Source: Neisseriaceae bacterium
GTDB taxonomy: Bacteria; Pseudomonadota; Gammaproteobacteria; Burkholderiales; Chromobacteriaceae
Reading direction: 5' to 3'
Assembly (NCBI GenBank): GCA_027489245.1
Contig: JAIYAC010000010.1
Span: forward strand, 248,001 to 312,000
DNA length: 64,000 nt
The notes beneath the pieces were generated by a model. It saw nothing but the letters and a program-made list of their open reading frames with translations, was not told the DNA's origin and ran no database searches. Made by a program: the position numbers and the translations under genes. Positions 7,153 through 15,320 of the stretch are shown piece after piece (the stretch's first letter is position 1; each line of letters begins with the position of its first letter).

Positions 7153-8694
7153 TCACAATGATTGCAATGAATCTATCCAACTCTGGATTTCAGAGATTGC
7201 CTCACCTTGTTGCCATTTTTGGGCAACCTGACCCAAATGGATAATGTTGGCACCAGTCAGCACAATCACGCGGTTTTGTCGTGCGCGTTGTTCGGCAGGA
7301 GGATCCAGTGGTCGGGTAGAGATCAGTAGAGAGGTAGCAAAATAGCCACCCAGCTGCTTTTGCAATGAATCGATCCGGTAGAGTTCCTGATTGCCTACAT
7401 CCGGTTTTTTCATGTTCTTGGTTTTGCATTCAACCATTAACAGCCGGTTATGCCACGCTACGGCAAAGTCGATCTCGTTGTCGACAGCTCTGCTGGTTTG
7501 GCTTTCGATTTTTATTCCACCGGCACAATCGCCACCGCTAATCTTGCGGAGCGCCAACCACGTAAACTCTTCTAGCCAGCGCCCATTTAAGTACTGGCGT
7601 GCGTCTTCATCGGCAAAAAGAACGGTGTTCGCCTGGCGCTCCCATTGCAGCAGCCCCATTTCTACAATACGTTGTAACGCTTGTTGTGCTGGATAGTTGG
7701 GTTTATACGGACGATCCTGGTTAAAGCACAAAGGCACGGCGCAGTTCAGGCCACGAGCGGCGGCGGCGGTAGCGTTCAGTGCAGCTATAAATTGGACGAG
7801 TTGGTCTGCTTTTTGTGCTAACCAATTGCTAAGTGCGTGACGATTGCTTGCTCGCGCCTGCCATTCATGGTCGTCTGTTTCACGCTGGGTAACGCGATAA
7901 CCTCGCAATGCAAGTGCAGATTCGATCTCAATCAGCCCGGGCATTAGCTTTTGGCCGGGCACATCCCATGGAGAGAGTACCTGTATTTCATCAGCAACGC
8001 TGTCGACATAGATTACGCTGCTATTCGCTGTCGCGATGAATGCCTGACTTAAGGCAAAGGACATGACCTTTTTCCCTCCGGTGGCATTGAATAGCAGGTG
8101 CATGTCGGGGATCAGGCCGCGAACCATTGACGTCAGGGCGAAGGCGAATCGTCGCAGCTCGTCAGGATCGCTCGCCGGCAGCCCTTCTATTATCTCGTTG
8201 GGAATATCGATGGTTGTTAGCGCGTCAGCCAGGCGGCGGGCAGCGGCAAGTATATGCTCAGAGGCTGACGAAAGAATGTATACCCGTTGCGGTCGTAGCT
8301 GGGCGGCAGCCATATAGTTGGCTTCCAGCTGATCGGAGGCAATGCAGAACTGAACATGATTTGCCGGTAGCGTGGAAGTCTTGTGTGTTTTTCCGGTGCT
8401 AGACATCACTACCCGGTATTCTTCCAGTCGTGCCCCGCATCGAGCCATCTGATCGGTATCCATTGCCATGCCATCCCATTCTGATGGAATGTCCATTAAC
8501 AAATGCTGGTAGCTCGCCCCCTTGCGGCAGATCTCTGCAACCACGTGCACCGGCAGGTTGCCGATCACGATATCTCCCGCCGTTAATGTGGCAGATTCAA
8601 AGTTGGCCGCGACTTGGATGTCTTTGCTTTGAAAACCTTGCTTTTCTGCCCATTCCAAAGCGCCCGGGTGCGGTGTGACAAGAATAATGCTCAT
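7153..8694 (-). CDS. Csx16-like domain fused to a Can2/Card1-type CARF nuclease
   Basis: 513 residues. Residues ~1-95 form a Csx16-like domain (HPGALEWAEKQGF, GDIVIGNLPVHVVAEIC). From ~110, a CARF domain binds cyclic oligoadenylate in known relatives (VYILSSASE; LLFNATGGKKVMSFAL). The C-terminus is a DUF1887 PD-(D/E)XK nuclease with likely catalytic E375/E376, D409 and E422-x-K424 (EIDFAV, VECKT). Family knowledge: Can2/Card1 enzymes are cA4-activated nucleases that cause collateral nucleic-acid damage during type III immunity, while Csx16 proteins are small type III accessory proteins recently linked to ring-nuclease activity. Here they share one chain. The Csx16 part has lost residues kept in the Cas6-fused copy (TPHPG for SRHPG; DGMAM for RGKEL). 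It is the last gene of the cmr operon and overlaps the preceding gene by 4 bases. Confidence 0.85.
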   Translation of the reverse strand: MSIILVTPHPGALEWAEKQGFQSKDIQVAANFESATLTAGDIVIGNLPVHVVAEICRKGASYQHLLMDIPSEWDGMAMDTDQMARCGARLEEYRVVMSSTGKTHKTSTLPANHVQFCIASDQLEANYMAAAQLRPQRVYILSSASEHILAAARRLADALTTIDIPNEIIEGLPASDPDELRRFAFALTSMVRGLIPDMHLLFNATGGKKVMSFALSQAFIATANSSVIYVDSVADEIQVLSPWDVPGQKLMPGLIEIESALALRGYRVTQRETDDHEWQARASNRHALSNWLAQKADQLVQFIAALNATAAAARGLNCAVPLCFNQDRPYKPNYPAQQALQRIVEMGLLQWERQANTVLFADEDARQYLNGRWLEEFTWLALRKISGGDCAGGIKIESQTSRAVDNEIDFAVAWHNRLLMVECKTKNMKKPDVGNQELYRIDSLQKQLGGYFATSLLISTRPLDPPAEQRARQNRVIVLTGANIIHLGQVAQKWQQGEAISEIQSWIDSLQSL

Positions 8695-9839
8695 AGATTG
8701 TGCTCCGATTCGGACAGAACACGGATTTCGCCATGTCCGAATGTCGTTTTGTTACCGACATGTAGCCACTGCGCCCACTTCAACCACAATTCCAGCTCAG
8801 GGGGTACCTGCCGGTAGAGCAGCCTACCGCACAGACCACCGAATGGCATCCATGCTTTTTGACGAGCTGAATAACGCGGTGTGCTATGCCAGGACAATGC
8901 CGACTCAGCCAATGAACAGCTAACGTTAGATGCCTGCTGCAACAGATGCTGCTTAAGATCTTCAGGAATTGTAGAGGCCGGTAATAAGCCCTGGACGCGA
9001 CCGAGAATGCGCTTGATCAGTAGCAACATTGATGGCATTTCTTTTAGGTGCTGGTTGCCCTGCTTGAGCAAAGTCGGTGTATGAAACAGCACACTTAGCG
9101 TCGATGCAGTGACGGAATGCTCAGGGCGGGGGAGTGTGATCGGCTCGCAGGAAATGGCTTCAATGGAAAAACGGCCACGTCCTGGCCCAACACCCAGTGT
9201 TGACAGCGTCTGCAGTGCGTCGGTGAGCGCGGTAGCATGCTGCACCCCTTCGCCCAGCAGTAGCACCGAGAAGGTAAATGCGGCATCCGCGGCTAGCGTG
9301 TCGTCGTAGCGCGGCGGACGCAGCACATAGGGGCGTGGGCTGGCTGCAGCATCTCCGTCATAGAGTGCGGCATAGACGATGGGGTGGTAGTCATGCAAAA
9401 CCTTGCCCAGTGCACCGTGCCATGCTGAACCTATATTCTGTGGTGCGCGTAGCCCAAGATTGCGGGCCTTTACTTTGATTTCTACCAGTGGCAACCGTGC
9501 CATCAGTGCCAATGTCGCATCGATGTAGGTGGGTGCGGGCCAACGCAGGGCTTGTTTCCGGATATCGTAGGCCTCCAGTTGCGCTTCACAGAGCTGCATT
9601 TCTGCAAGGCTCAGCTCTTTCCCACGCAAGTGCGCTGGCAGTTTCAGGCTCAGGTTCACGAATTGCGCCCCGCGCTGGCAAACCTCGGCGGCAATGGCAA
9701 CCGGCAGGTTGCCGATTACCACATCGCCGGCCGCAATGTGCTGCGGATCAAGGTGCATGCAATGCTGGTCATAGTGCCAAGGTTGGGTTTGCGCCCAAGC
9801 CAGCGCACCTGGATGACGGCTGACAAACCAGACCGTCAT
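8691..9839 (-). CDS. Csx16-Cas6 fusion (ring-nuclease-like domain plus pre-crRNA endoribonuclease)
   Basis: 382 residues. Residues ~1-95 are a well-conserved Csx16-type domain (WFVSRHPGALAWAQ, GDVVIGNLPVAIAAEVC, LRGKELS). The rest is a Cas6-like RAMP protein: a glycine-rich LGVGPGRGRF loop near the middle and the C-terminal VGNKTTFGHGEIRV typical of Cas6. Cas6 cuts pre-crRNA in the repeat to make crRNAs. Csx16 is a type III accessory family linked to cyclic-oligoadenylate removal. Joining the two in one polypeptide is unusual. ATG at 9839 overlaps the cmr6 stop (ATGA), and its own stop overlaps the next start, indicating translational coupling. No other Cas6 is seen, so this protein probably serves both arrays. 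Confidence 0.85.
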   Translation of the reverse strand: MTVWFVSRHPGALAWAQTQPWHYDQHCMHLDPQHIAAGDVVIGNLPVAIAAEVCQRGAQFVNLSLKLPAHLRGKELSLAEMQLCEAQLEAYDIRKQALRWPAPTYIDATLALMARLPLVEIKVKARNLGLRAPQNIGSAWHGALGKVLHDYHPIVYAALYDGDAAASPRPYVLRPPRYDDTLAADAAFTFSVLLLGEGVQHATALTDALQTLSTLGVGPGRGRFSIEAISCEPITLPRPEHSVTASTLSVLFHTPTLLKQGNQHLKEMPSMLLLIKRILGRVQGLLPASTIPEDLKQHLLQQASNVSCSLAESALSWHSTPRYSARQKAWMPFGGLCGRLLYRQVPPELELWLKWAQWLHVGNKTTFGHGEIRVLSESEHNL

Positions 9840-10975
9840 GCTTCAGGGTCCAAAGTATGAACCTGAACCAAGTTGCCAATTGTTTCGACTGTTGCAGTCA
9901 TCGTCAGCGGCTTTTTGCCATCTTTCAGCTTTTTCTGCAGTGCCTCGCTCAGGCCGTTGAAGATAGCCTGTGCCAGTGGTGCCTTCACCTGAGCCACCTT
10001 CACCTGAGCCTCCTGCTTGTCTTGCGCCCAGACTACACTGAGTTCGCCGGTGCTTTTGTTACGGGTGACTTTGGCGCCTACCCACTGTGTTGTATTGGTT
10101 TCAATACCGGCAGCAGCCAATTCGGCTTGTCGTTTGGCATTGTCATTGCTCATTCGACCGTAGCCAGTTGCGGTCTTGGCGCCAGCGCCCATCCATTCCA
10201 ACGCCAGTGCTAACTGGGCCATGGCCTCCCGACAGTCCTGCCGAGCTTGCGCGTCGACTGCAGCATCACCCGTTAAACGAGGTGCAATCATGAAACGGAA
10301 GCTGGCGCCACGCCCCACTGCGAGGAAAGGTACCGGTACCGGGCTATGCCAGTCTGCGGGAGCTTTATCGGCATAATCACCAGCATTGGCAATGTCGCTA
10401 CCCTGTTCGTACCATTTGCCCGCATGCGGGGTCATTATCTCGGTAACCAAGGTGATTCGTGTTGTTGGCAAGGCATCAAAGAAGATCAGCCCGCCGGCAC
10501 GATCCGCAACGCTATCGCTGCCTTTAGCCATGCCAAACCAGCGCTGGATCAGGGGTTCGCGATCACCATCATTCTGAGGCGTCATCCAGGCTTCCACCCA
10601 GCCGCGTAGCAAGCCTTTAACGCCGGAAGCTGGCAGATAAGGCACACCCAAGGTGTGGTGCCAGGTAAAACCGTTCTCTACCGGGTGGCTTAAGCCTAGC
10701 CCTGTCGCAAAGTTGGCATCAGTCTTGAAGTCCGCTATTTCGGCATTCAGTGCCTTACCTAATTTTTCGATGCGGCTGGAGGTGGCTTCCAGTAGCTGGC
10801 TGTCGCCACAGAAATCGGCTACGGCGTCGATCCAGCTACGCTTACCGTTATCTTCTACGCTCCAGTCCTTATCAAACTGGTTGTAAAAGCGGGTGAACCA
10901 TAGCCCGGTATTGCTTTCGGGGGGCCGGGTCATTTGGTGTTGCTGGTTCTTCAGGGAGTAAAGGGGGAGGCGCAT
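9836..10975 (-). CDS. cmr6: Cmr6, type III-B effector subunit
   Basis: 379 residues from ATG 10975, which shares a base with the cmr5 stop (TGATG). A longer in-frame extension to 11137 runs through cmr5 and is not used. RAMP-fold features: LPASGVKGLLRGWVEAW near residue 115 and the glycine-rich GAGAKTATGYGRM loop, both typical of Cmr6. It caps the 3' end of the crRNA-bound backbone in the Cmr complex. The C-terminal ~90 residues form a Lys/Gln-rich extension (KQEAQVKVAQVKAPLAQ) beyond the core. It lies between cmr5 and the csx16-cas6 fusion and overlaps the latter by 4 bases. Confidence 0.93.
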   Translation of the reverse strand: MRLPLYSLKNQQHQMTRPPESNTGLWFTRFYNQFDKDWSVEDNGKRSWIDAVADFCGDSQLLEATSSRIEKLGKALNAEIADFKTDANFATGLGLSHPVENGFTWHHTLGVPYLPASGVKGLLRGWVEAWMTPQNDGDREPLIQRWFGMAKGSDSVADRAGGLIFFDALPTTRITLVTEIMTPHAGKWYEQGSDIANAGDYADKAPADWHSPVPVPFLAVGRGASFRFMIAPRLTGDAAVDAQARQDCREAMAQLALALEWMGAGAKTATGYGRMSNDNAKRQAELAAAGIETNTTQWVGAKVTRNKSTGELSVVWAQDKQEAQVKVAQVKAPLAQAIFNGLSEALQKKLKDGKKPLTMTATVETIGNLVQVHTLDPEA

Positions 10976-11343
10976 CACGACTCCTTGCCAAGATAGGCTT
11001 TGGCAAATTTTTTGACCCAGTCCATGTACTGCATGGCTTCGGCCTGTGCAACCCGGTAAGTATGCAGATCGCTTTGGGTGATGGCCTGCAGCAGGTCGGC
11101 GTGGCCGGCAAAGGGACGGCCGCTTTGGGTCAGCCACTGGCTGAGTATTTTGTACATGGTGTCGTAGCCATCTTTGTTTTTCTTGCTCTTGAAAAACGCA
11201 GCGGCTTGGCCCAACCCGTTGGCATGGATCATGAACGGTAGCTCTGCAGCACGGCTAAGCAGCTTGTCAGCGTCCGGATGGCGCATCAGGCTGGTGATGC
11301 TTTCCAGTGCGGCTTTGGCTCTTTCTTGCTGTAAGGTCTGCAT
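10975..11343 (-). CDS. cmr5: Cmr5, small subunit of the Cmr complex
   Basis: 122 residues from ATG 11343, two bases after the cmr4 stop. An in-frame start further upstream (11379) lies within cmr4 and lacks support. The protein is all-helical and basic (ERAKAALESITSLM, FKSKKNKDGYDTMYKILSQWL), matching the small-subunit family that fills the middle of the effector filament and contacts target RNA. Its stop is joined to the cmr6 start, so expression is coupled. Confidence 0.9.
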   Translation of the reverse strand: MQTLQQERAKAALESITSLMRHPDADKLLSRAAELPFMIHANGLGQAAAFFKSKKNKDGYDTMYKILSQWLTQSGRPFAGHADLLQAITQSDLHTYRVAQAEAMQYMDWVKKFAKAYLGKES

Positions 11344-11345
11344 GT

Positions 11346-12209
11346 TCAAGTCCCCTGTGTCGAGCTGACGCGGCACCACCCCATGCCTACAGTCTCATTG
11401 CCACCCAGTTGCAGATAGGGCGCATCCTGGGGGAACAGCTGTAAGGCAGCTTGTAGAATCTGCTCGGCCGAGAGTTCGCTGCCAGGCTTGCGCGAGGGGC
11501 TTGCGGCCAACGTAACGTACAGCACGGTTTCTGGCGGCAGGGTTTCCTCGTACCACAGTGCGCCGGGCTCGACGGTCTTGCTACTGTTCTTAATGGCAAT
11601 ATGTGGATTGACCGGGGTAGCGTATTGGGCAAGATGGGCGAACATATCGTTGTGCACGACCACCAGCTGCTGTGCCAGGCGCGTGGCAAAACCCTCTTCT
11701 TGTCTTACGAAATTGGCTAGCCACGCGATCAGGGCCTCCAGATCGGTTTGCTGTGCCTGCAGCTGGAACTCTTCCAGATACAGCGTGGCACTGGCGCCAC
11801 TCTGCAGGGCGGTGTCGTCTGCGAGTGCAGGCAGTGCAAAGCCGGGAACTTCGAAGCCCATGCGTTTTGCATCTGCGGCTGCGCGCTGGATCAGAGCCGG
11901 GCAGGTAACCCATTTAAAGTGGCTGGTCAGGCTGCGCACAGGCAGGAGCAACAAGCGGGCATCACCTACCGCCAGTGCACCGGCGTGTTCACTGGCATTT
12001 TTGGTATCAGGGCCAAATACATCGTGCAGTGTTTCCAGCCGGGTTTGTTCAGCCTTGGCACGCAAGGCACCTTTCACCGCCGAGCCAAAGATGCATGGCC
12101 AGCCGGTATGCGCCTCTCGCATAATGGGCAAATCGATGACACCAGTAGAGGTGCCGGCACCCGCATGAATGGCGGTCTCGGCGTACAGGCCCAAAAGTTC
12201 AAACTTCAT
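11346..12209 (-). CDS. cmr4: Cmr4, backbone subunit and target-RNA nuclease of the Cmr complex
   Basis: 287 residues; ATG 12209 preceded by AGGAAGA. The Cmr4 pattern is clear: N-terminal LLGLYAETAIHAGAGTSTG, IVRE-like LPIMREAHTGWPCIFGSAVKGALR, a thumb region, and the C-terminal LQLGGNETVGMGWCRV loop. Family knowledge: Cmr4 repeats along the crRNA and cleaves bound target RNA at 6-nt steps, using an Asp in the loop around residues 15-30 (D26 in STGVIDLP is the likely catalytic acid). The gene is 34 bases after cmr3. Confidence 0.93.
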   Translation of the reverse strand: MKFELLGLYAETAIHAGAGTSTGVIDLPIMREAHTGWPCIFGSAVKGALRAKAEQTRLETLHDVFGPDTKNASEHAGALAVGDARLLLLPVRSLTSHFKWVTCPALIQRAAADAKRMGFEVPGFALPALADDTALQSGASATLYLEEFQLQAQQTDLEALIAWLANFVRQEEGFATRLAQQLVVVHNDMFAHLAQYATPVNPHIAIKNSSKTVEPGALWYEETLPPETVLYVTLAASPSRKPGSELSAEQILQAALQLFPQDAPYLQLGGNETVGMGWCRVSSTQGT

Positions 12210-12243
12210 CGTGTCTTCTTCCTAAATAGAGTATGCGCCGGGT

Positions 12244-13356
12244 TTACCAGTAGCCAACTGCCAGTTCGCCACGCCCGTATTCGGTTTCCTGCCCGATCTG
12301 CAGCCCGTGCAAGGCGGCTTGCGCCTGCTGCAGGTCGCCTTCGACGACTTCACAGAAGTAACAGCTGCCGGCCGGGGTATAGCTGGCCAGAGGGCGCGGT
12401 GTACGCTGCACCATATTCCACCCCCCTTCGCGTACCGGTTTGCCGATAACGCTAGTTTTCAGACGCAGCTTGACGCCCGCCAGCTCACCCAGCCACATGT
12501 CCGCATCGCCTTCGCTGTCTGTGACAAAGCCGTCAGGCAACCAGCCGCCAGCAAACAGAGCAGGTGTCAGCAGCATCAATAGCAGGCCTTGTGCCTTTGC
12601 CGGGTAGCGCACGGCAGGCAGTACCGGTGCAGAGGTACGTTGCCAGGCCGCCAGGCGGCCTTCTGCACCCAGCCGGGCCATGCCGGACTCGGGCACTGCT
12701 GTGTTGTCCAGCCCATCAAGCACCAGCCCGATTTGCAAGTTGGCATGCTGCAGCGGGCGGATATGGCGGGTCTGGTACAACAGGCCGTCACCCGTTACCC
12801 GTTTACTGTTATCGCGTGCAATGCCCAGGCGCTCTTCGTGTGTATACAGGTCGGAAGCAGGGCGGATTTCGGTAGAGGGAATCAGCTCTCCGGACAAAAA
12901 GCTTTGCAAGCCGTTAGCGGTGATCAGCGAACCCTCCATCGGTTTGGCATCGTGGCGCGTCGGATCTGCCTTGACTGGCAGGTAGACTGCCCCAAGGTCA
13001 CAACGTGTGACTTTGCTATCCGGCTGTAGCCTGGTCTGCCCACTGGCACCCTGCAGTAAGGCCAGAGGTGCCGGGAACAGGCGCTGGCCATGGCTGAGCA
13101 GATACGGGCCGCCAAACCGAAGCGGGCCCAGCGAATCGGGGCCGCCGATCATGGCGTGTAGCGGGTGATTGCCTGATGCGTATTCGCGCCAGTCCACACC
13201 CAGGGCCTCGCCAATACTGGTGCGTACCGCGCCGATCAGGGTGCGCACCGGCGGGGGGAACACACTGGCAAGCTGGCTGCCACCCACCGACTCCATCGGG
13301 CGAGACTCTTTGAAAAACAGGGTGTCCAGCGCAGAAAAAGACCATTGTTGTTTCAC
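12244..13356 (-). CDS. cmr3: Cmr3, crRNA 5'-tag binding subunit
   Basis: 370 residues. N-terminal FSALDTLFFKESRPMESVGG and VFPPPVRTLIGAVRTSIGEA are hallmarks of Cmr3. The C-terminal GQETEYGRGELAVGYW is the RAMP glycine-rich end. Cmr3 pairs with Cas10 at the base of the complex and holds the 8-nt 5' tag of the crRNA. ATG 13356 overlaps the cas10 stop (13353) by four bases, indicating translational coupling. Confidence 0.93.
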   Translation of the reverse strand: MKQQWSFSALDTLFFKESRPMESVGGSQLASVFPPPVRTLIGAVRTSIGEALGVDWREYASGNHPLHAMIGGPDSLGPLRFGGPYLLSHGQRLFPAPLALLQGASGQTRLQPDSKVTRCDLGAVYLPVKADPTRHDAKPMEGSLITANGLQSFLSGELIPSTEIRPASDLYTHEERLGIARDNSKRVTGDGLLYQTRHIRPLQHANLQIGLVLDGLDNTAVPESGMARLGAEGRLAAWQRTSAPVLPAVRYPAKAQGLLLMLLTPALFAGGWLPDGFVTDSEGDADMWLGELAGVKLRLKTSVIGKPVREGGWNMVQRTPRPLASYTPAGSCYFCEVVEGDLQQAQAALHGLQIGQETEYGRGELAVGYW

Positions 13357-15320
13357 GACTCGACTCCCTTTTGTGCCAGAAAGCGGACCAATAGTGCGCC
13401 ATCTGCCGTTAGCAACCCGCTACGCGGCCAGTGGTCCCGGTCGGCCTGCGACTGGTCGCGTCTTACGGCACGGCATTGCGTCAAAAGTGGCTGGATAATC
13501 TTCTTCGCTTCTGTCATGCGGAGGGCGCGGTTCTCCGCACTGTTTTTGAAGTCCACTGCCAGCAGGCTGCATGCCTGGTCGTCATTCAGTATCGGCGTAT
13601 CGTATTCGCCATCGGGCTTCTTGCGAGGGTTCAGAAGCGTAAAACGCTCGCCGATCTTGTAGAAGAACTTGTTGCTGAAGGCACTGCCGTAGCGGGCTTG
13701 TCCATCGCGGAAATCCGCTACCAGTTGTCCGATAATGCTTTTCCCGTTGGCATCCATCGCCACCTCCCAGGGTTGCGCCCATTCCAGCGCCAGCCCACCA
13801 GGTTTCCATACCCTTACCGCCAGTGCGTCACGGCCTGCCCCGTCCTTGGCCACCTCATCCAGTAAGCGGTGCGCATCGGACAGCACCTTGGTTAGCGGGA
13901 GCTTCACATGGGCGTACTCGATGGCAGCCGAGATACTGGTGGTGATGGCGGGGTAAGGGCGGAAGCATTCGAGATAGGCAGCCCGCACTGCCGCAGCACA
14001 CGGCATGGCGTCTTCCAGCGGCAGCAGCGCCAGCACGTCGTCACCGCCGGCATAGATCAGGAAGCCATTGTGCTGCGCCACCACCTCGGGAACACGGCTG
14101 GTAAATGCATTGAGCGCTGTCGATATCGGCTGTTGCTTGGACAGGTCGCTCATATGCACGCCTAGCGAGTCGCCATCCATCAGCAAGACTGCGTAGAACG
14201 GCGACAGCGGCTCGTTGAAGTCGGCATGCTTGTGGCGGAACTGGCGCAGGGCCTGCTGCAATTGGGCTATCGCCGGTGCTGCATAGCCGTATTCGCGTGC
14301 GTGGTCCTGCACATGTTCAAAAAACAGGTTGCCGTCCAGCGAGAGCAACTGGCGACGTACGTCCTGTGCGTCGTCTGCACACGCTTGCTCCAGGCAGCGG
14401 ATGCGGGTATCCCACTCGTCCCTGCTCGGGTTCACGGCGAGAGCGGCCTCCAGAATGGGGCGTAATTCGTCATCACTGCCAGTGCGCACCAGTTGTTCCA
14501 GCCAGTGCACCGCGGCCAGATAGCTGACGGATGGCATGCCAGCGGCCAGTGGCCAGCCGCTCACCTGCAGCCCACTGGCCAGCGTGGCAGCGAAACTGGC
14601 AAAGTGGCGGACAAAGCGGCGCTTGACGTACGCCAGTGCGCACAGATGTTCATCTTCGGCCAGATCAGTTTGCATGCCGCGCACCCTGCTACTGCGCAGC
14701 GCTTGCCAGAACAGCTTTAGCGGCGAGGGGCGGCGGTTAATCTCCAGACCCGGGCGCTCGGCGCCGGAAAGCTCCTGGTAGCCATCCATCACCATGCACT
14801 TGACGCCACCTTCCTGTGGCGGGAAGTGCGCGCGCCAGTTCTTGCGCTGATCCAGCAGCGCACTGGCAGCCTTGTCTTCTGTGATTGCCCAGCTGATTTC
14901 CCAGAACTGTCTATGCTGGCGCATCCAGATAGCGCGGGTATGCCCCGTTGCCACCGCCTCCAGTTCGTCTTTGTGCCAGACGTGCTCGGCCAGCGCCCAC
15001 CAGGCATCGCGAATGGTGGCCGCGACTTGTGCTCCATCGAAGTCCTTCGGCACCTTGGCGCTGAATGCCTTGAAACGGTTGGGGATGCCACCCTGGCGCG
15101 GAGGTTCCCCTGCCGGCTCGCTGCCTGCAATCCAGGCCAGGTAATCATCGGCCGGGATCGGGAAGCTAATTTCGCCCCCTTGGCGTTTGACCTCATTCAT
15201 CGCCACACCAGACAACCAGGACAGCAGGAATGAGCCTGCCCAGAAGTCCCTGGTGCGCCGGGCCTGTGCGACAAAGCCCTGCACCGGCCCCAGCGTAAAG
15301 TGGAAATACTGCTCAGCCAT
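13353..15320 (-). CDS. cmr2: Cas10/Cmr2 cyclase subunit without an HD domain
   Basis: 655 residues. It begins directly with the first Palm-type region (FTLGPVQGFVAQARRTRDFW). The N-terminal HD nuclease domain of longer Cmr2 proteins is absent. The second Palm domain carries an intact GGDD at residues 425-428 (IYAGGDDVLALLP), the catalytic site that makes cyclic oligoadenylates when target RNA is bound. So this Cas10 should signal, but not cut ssDNA itself. This fits the presence of two CARF proteins and two Csx16 domains in the operon. Its start is joined to the cmr1 stop (TGATGG). There is no obvious zinc-finger cluster: few Cys residues are paired. Confidence 0.93.
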   Translation of the reverse strand: MAEQYFHFTLGPVQGFVAQARRTRDFWAGSFLLSWLSGVAMNEVKRQGGEISFPIPADDYLAWIAGSEPAGEPPRQGGIPNRFKAFSAKVPKDFDGAQVAATIRDAWWALAEHVWHKDELEAVATGHTRAIWMRQHRQFWEISWAITEDKAASALLDQRKNWRAHFPPQEGGVKCMVMDGYQELSGAERPGLEINRRPSPLKLFWQALRSSRVRGMQTDLAEDEHLCALAYVKRRFVRHFASFAATLASGLQVSGWPLAAGMPSVSYLAAVHWLEQLVRTGSDDELRPILEAALAVNPSRDEWDTRIRCLEQACADDAQDVRRQLLSLDGNLFFEHVQDHAREYGYAAPAIAQLQQALRQFRHKHADFNEPLSPFYAVLLMDGDSLGVHMSDLSKQQPISTALNAFTSRVPEVVAQHNGFLIYAGGDDVLALLPLEDAMPCAAAVRAAYLECFRPYPAITTSISAAIEYAHVKLPLTKVLSDAHRLLDEVAKDGAGRDALAVRVWKPGGLALEWAQPWEVAMDANGKSIIGQLVADFRDGQARYGSAFSNKFFYKIGERFTLLNPRKKPDGEYDTPILNDDQACSLLAVDFKNSAENRALRMTEAKKIIQPLLTQCRAVRRDQSQADRDHWPRSGLLTADGALLVRFLAQKGVES

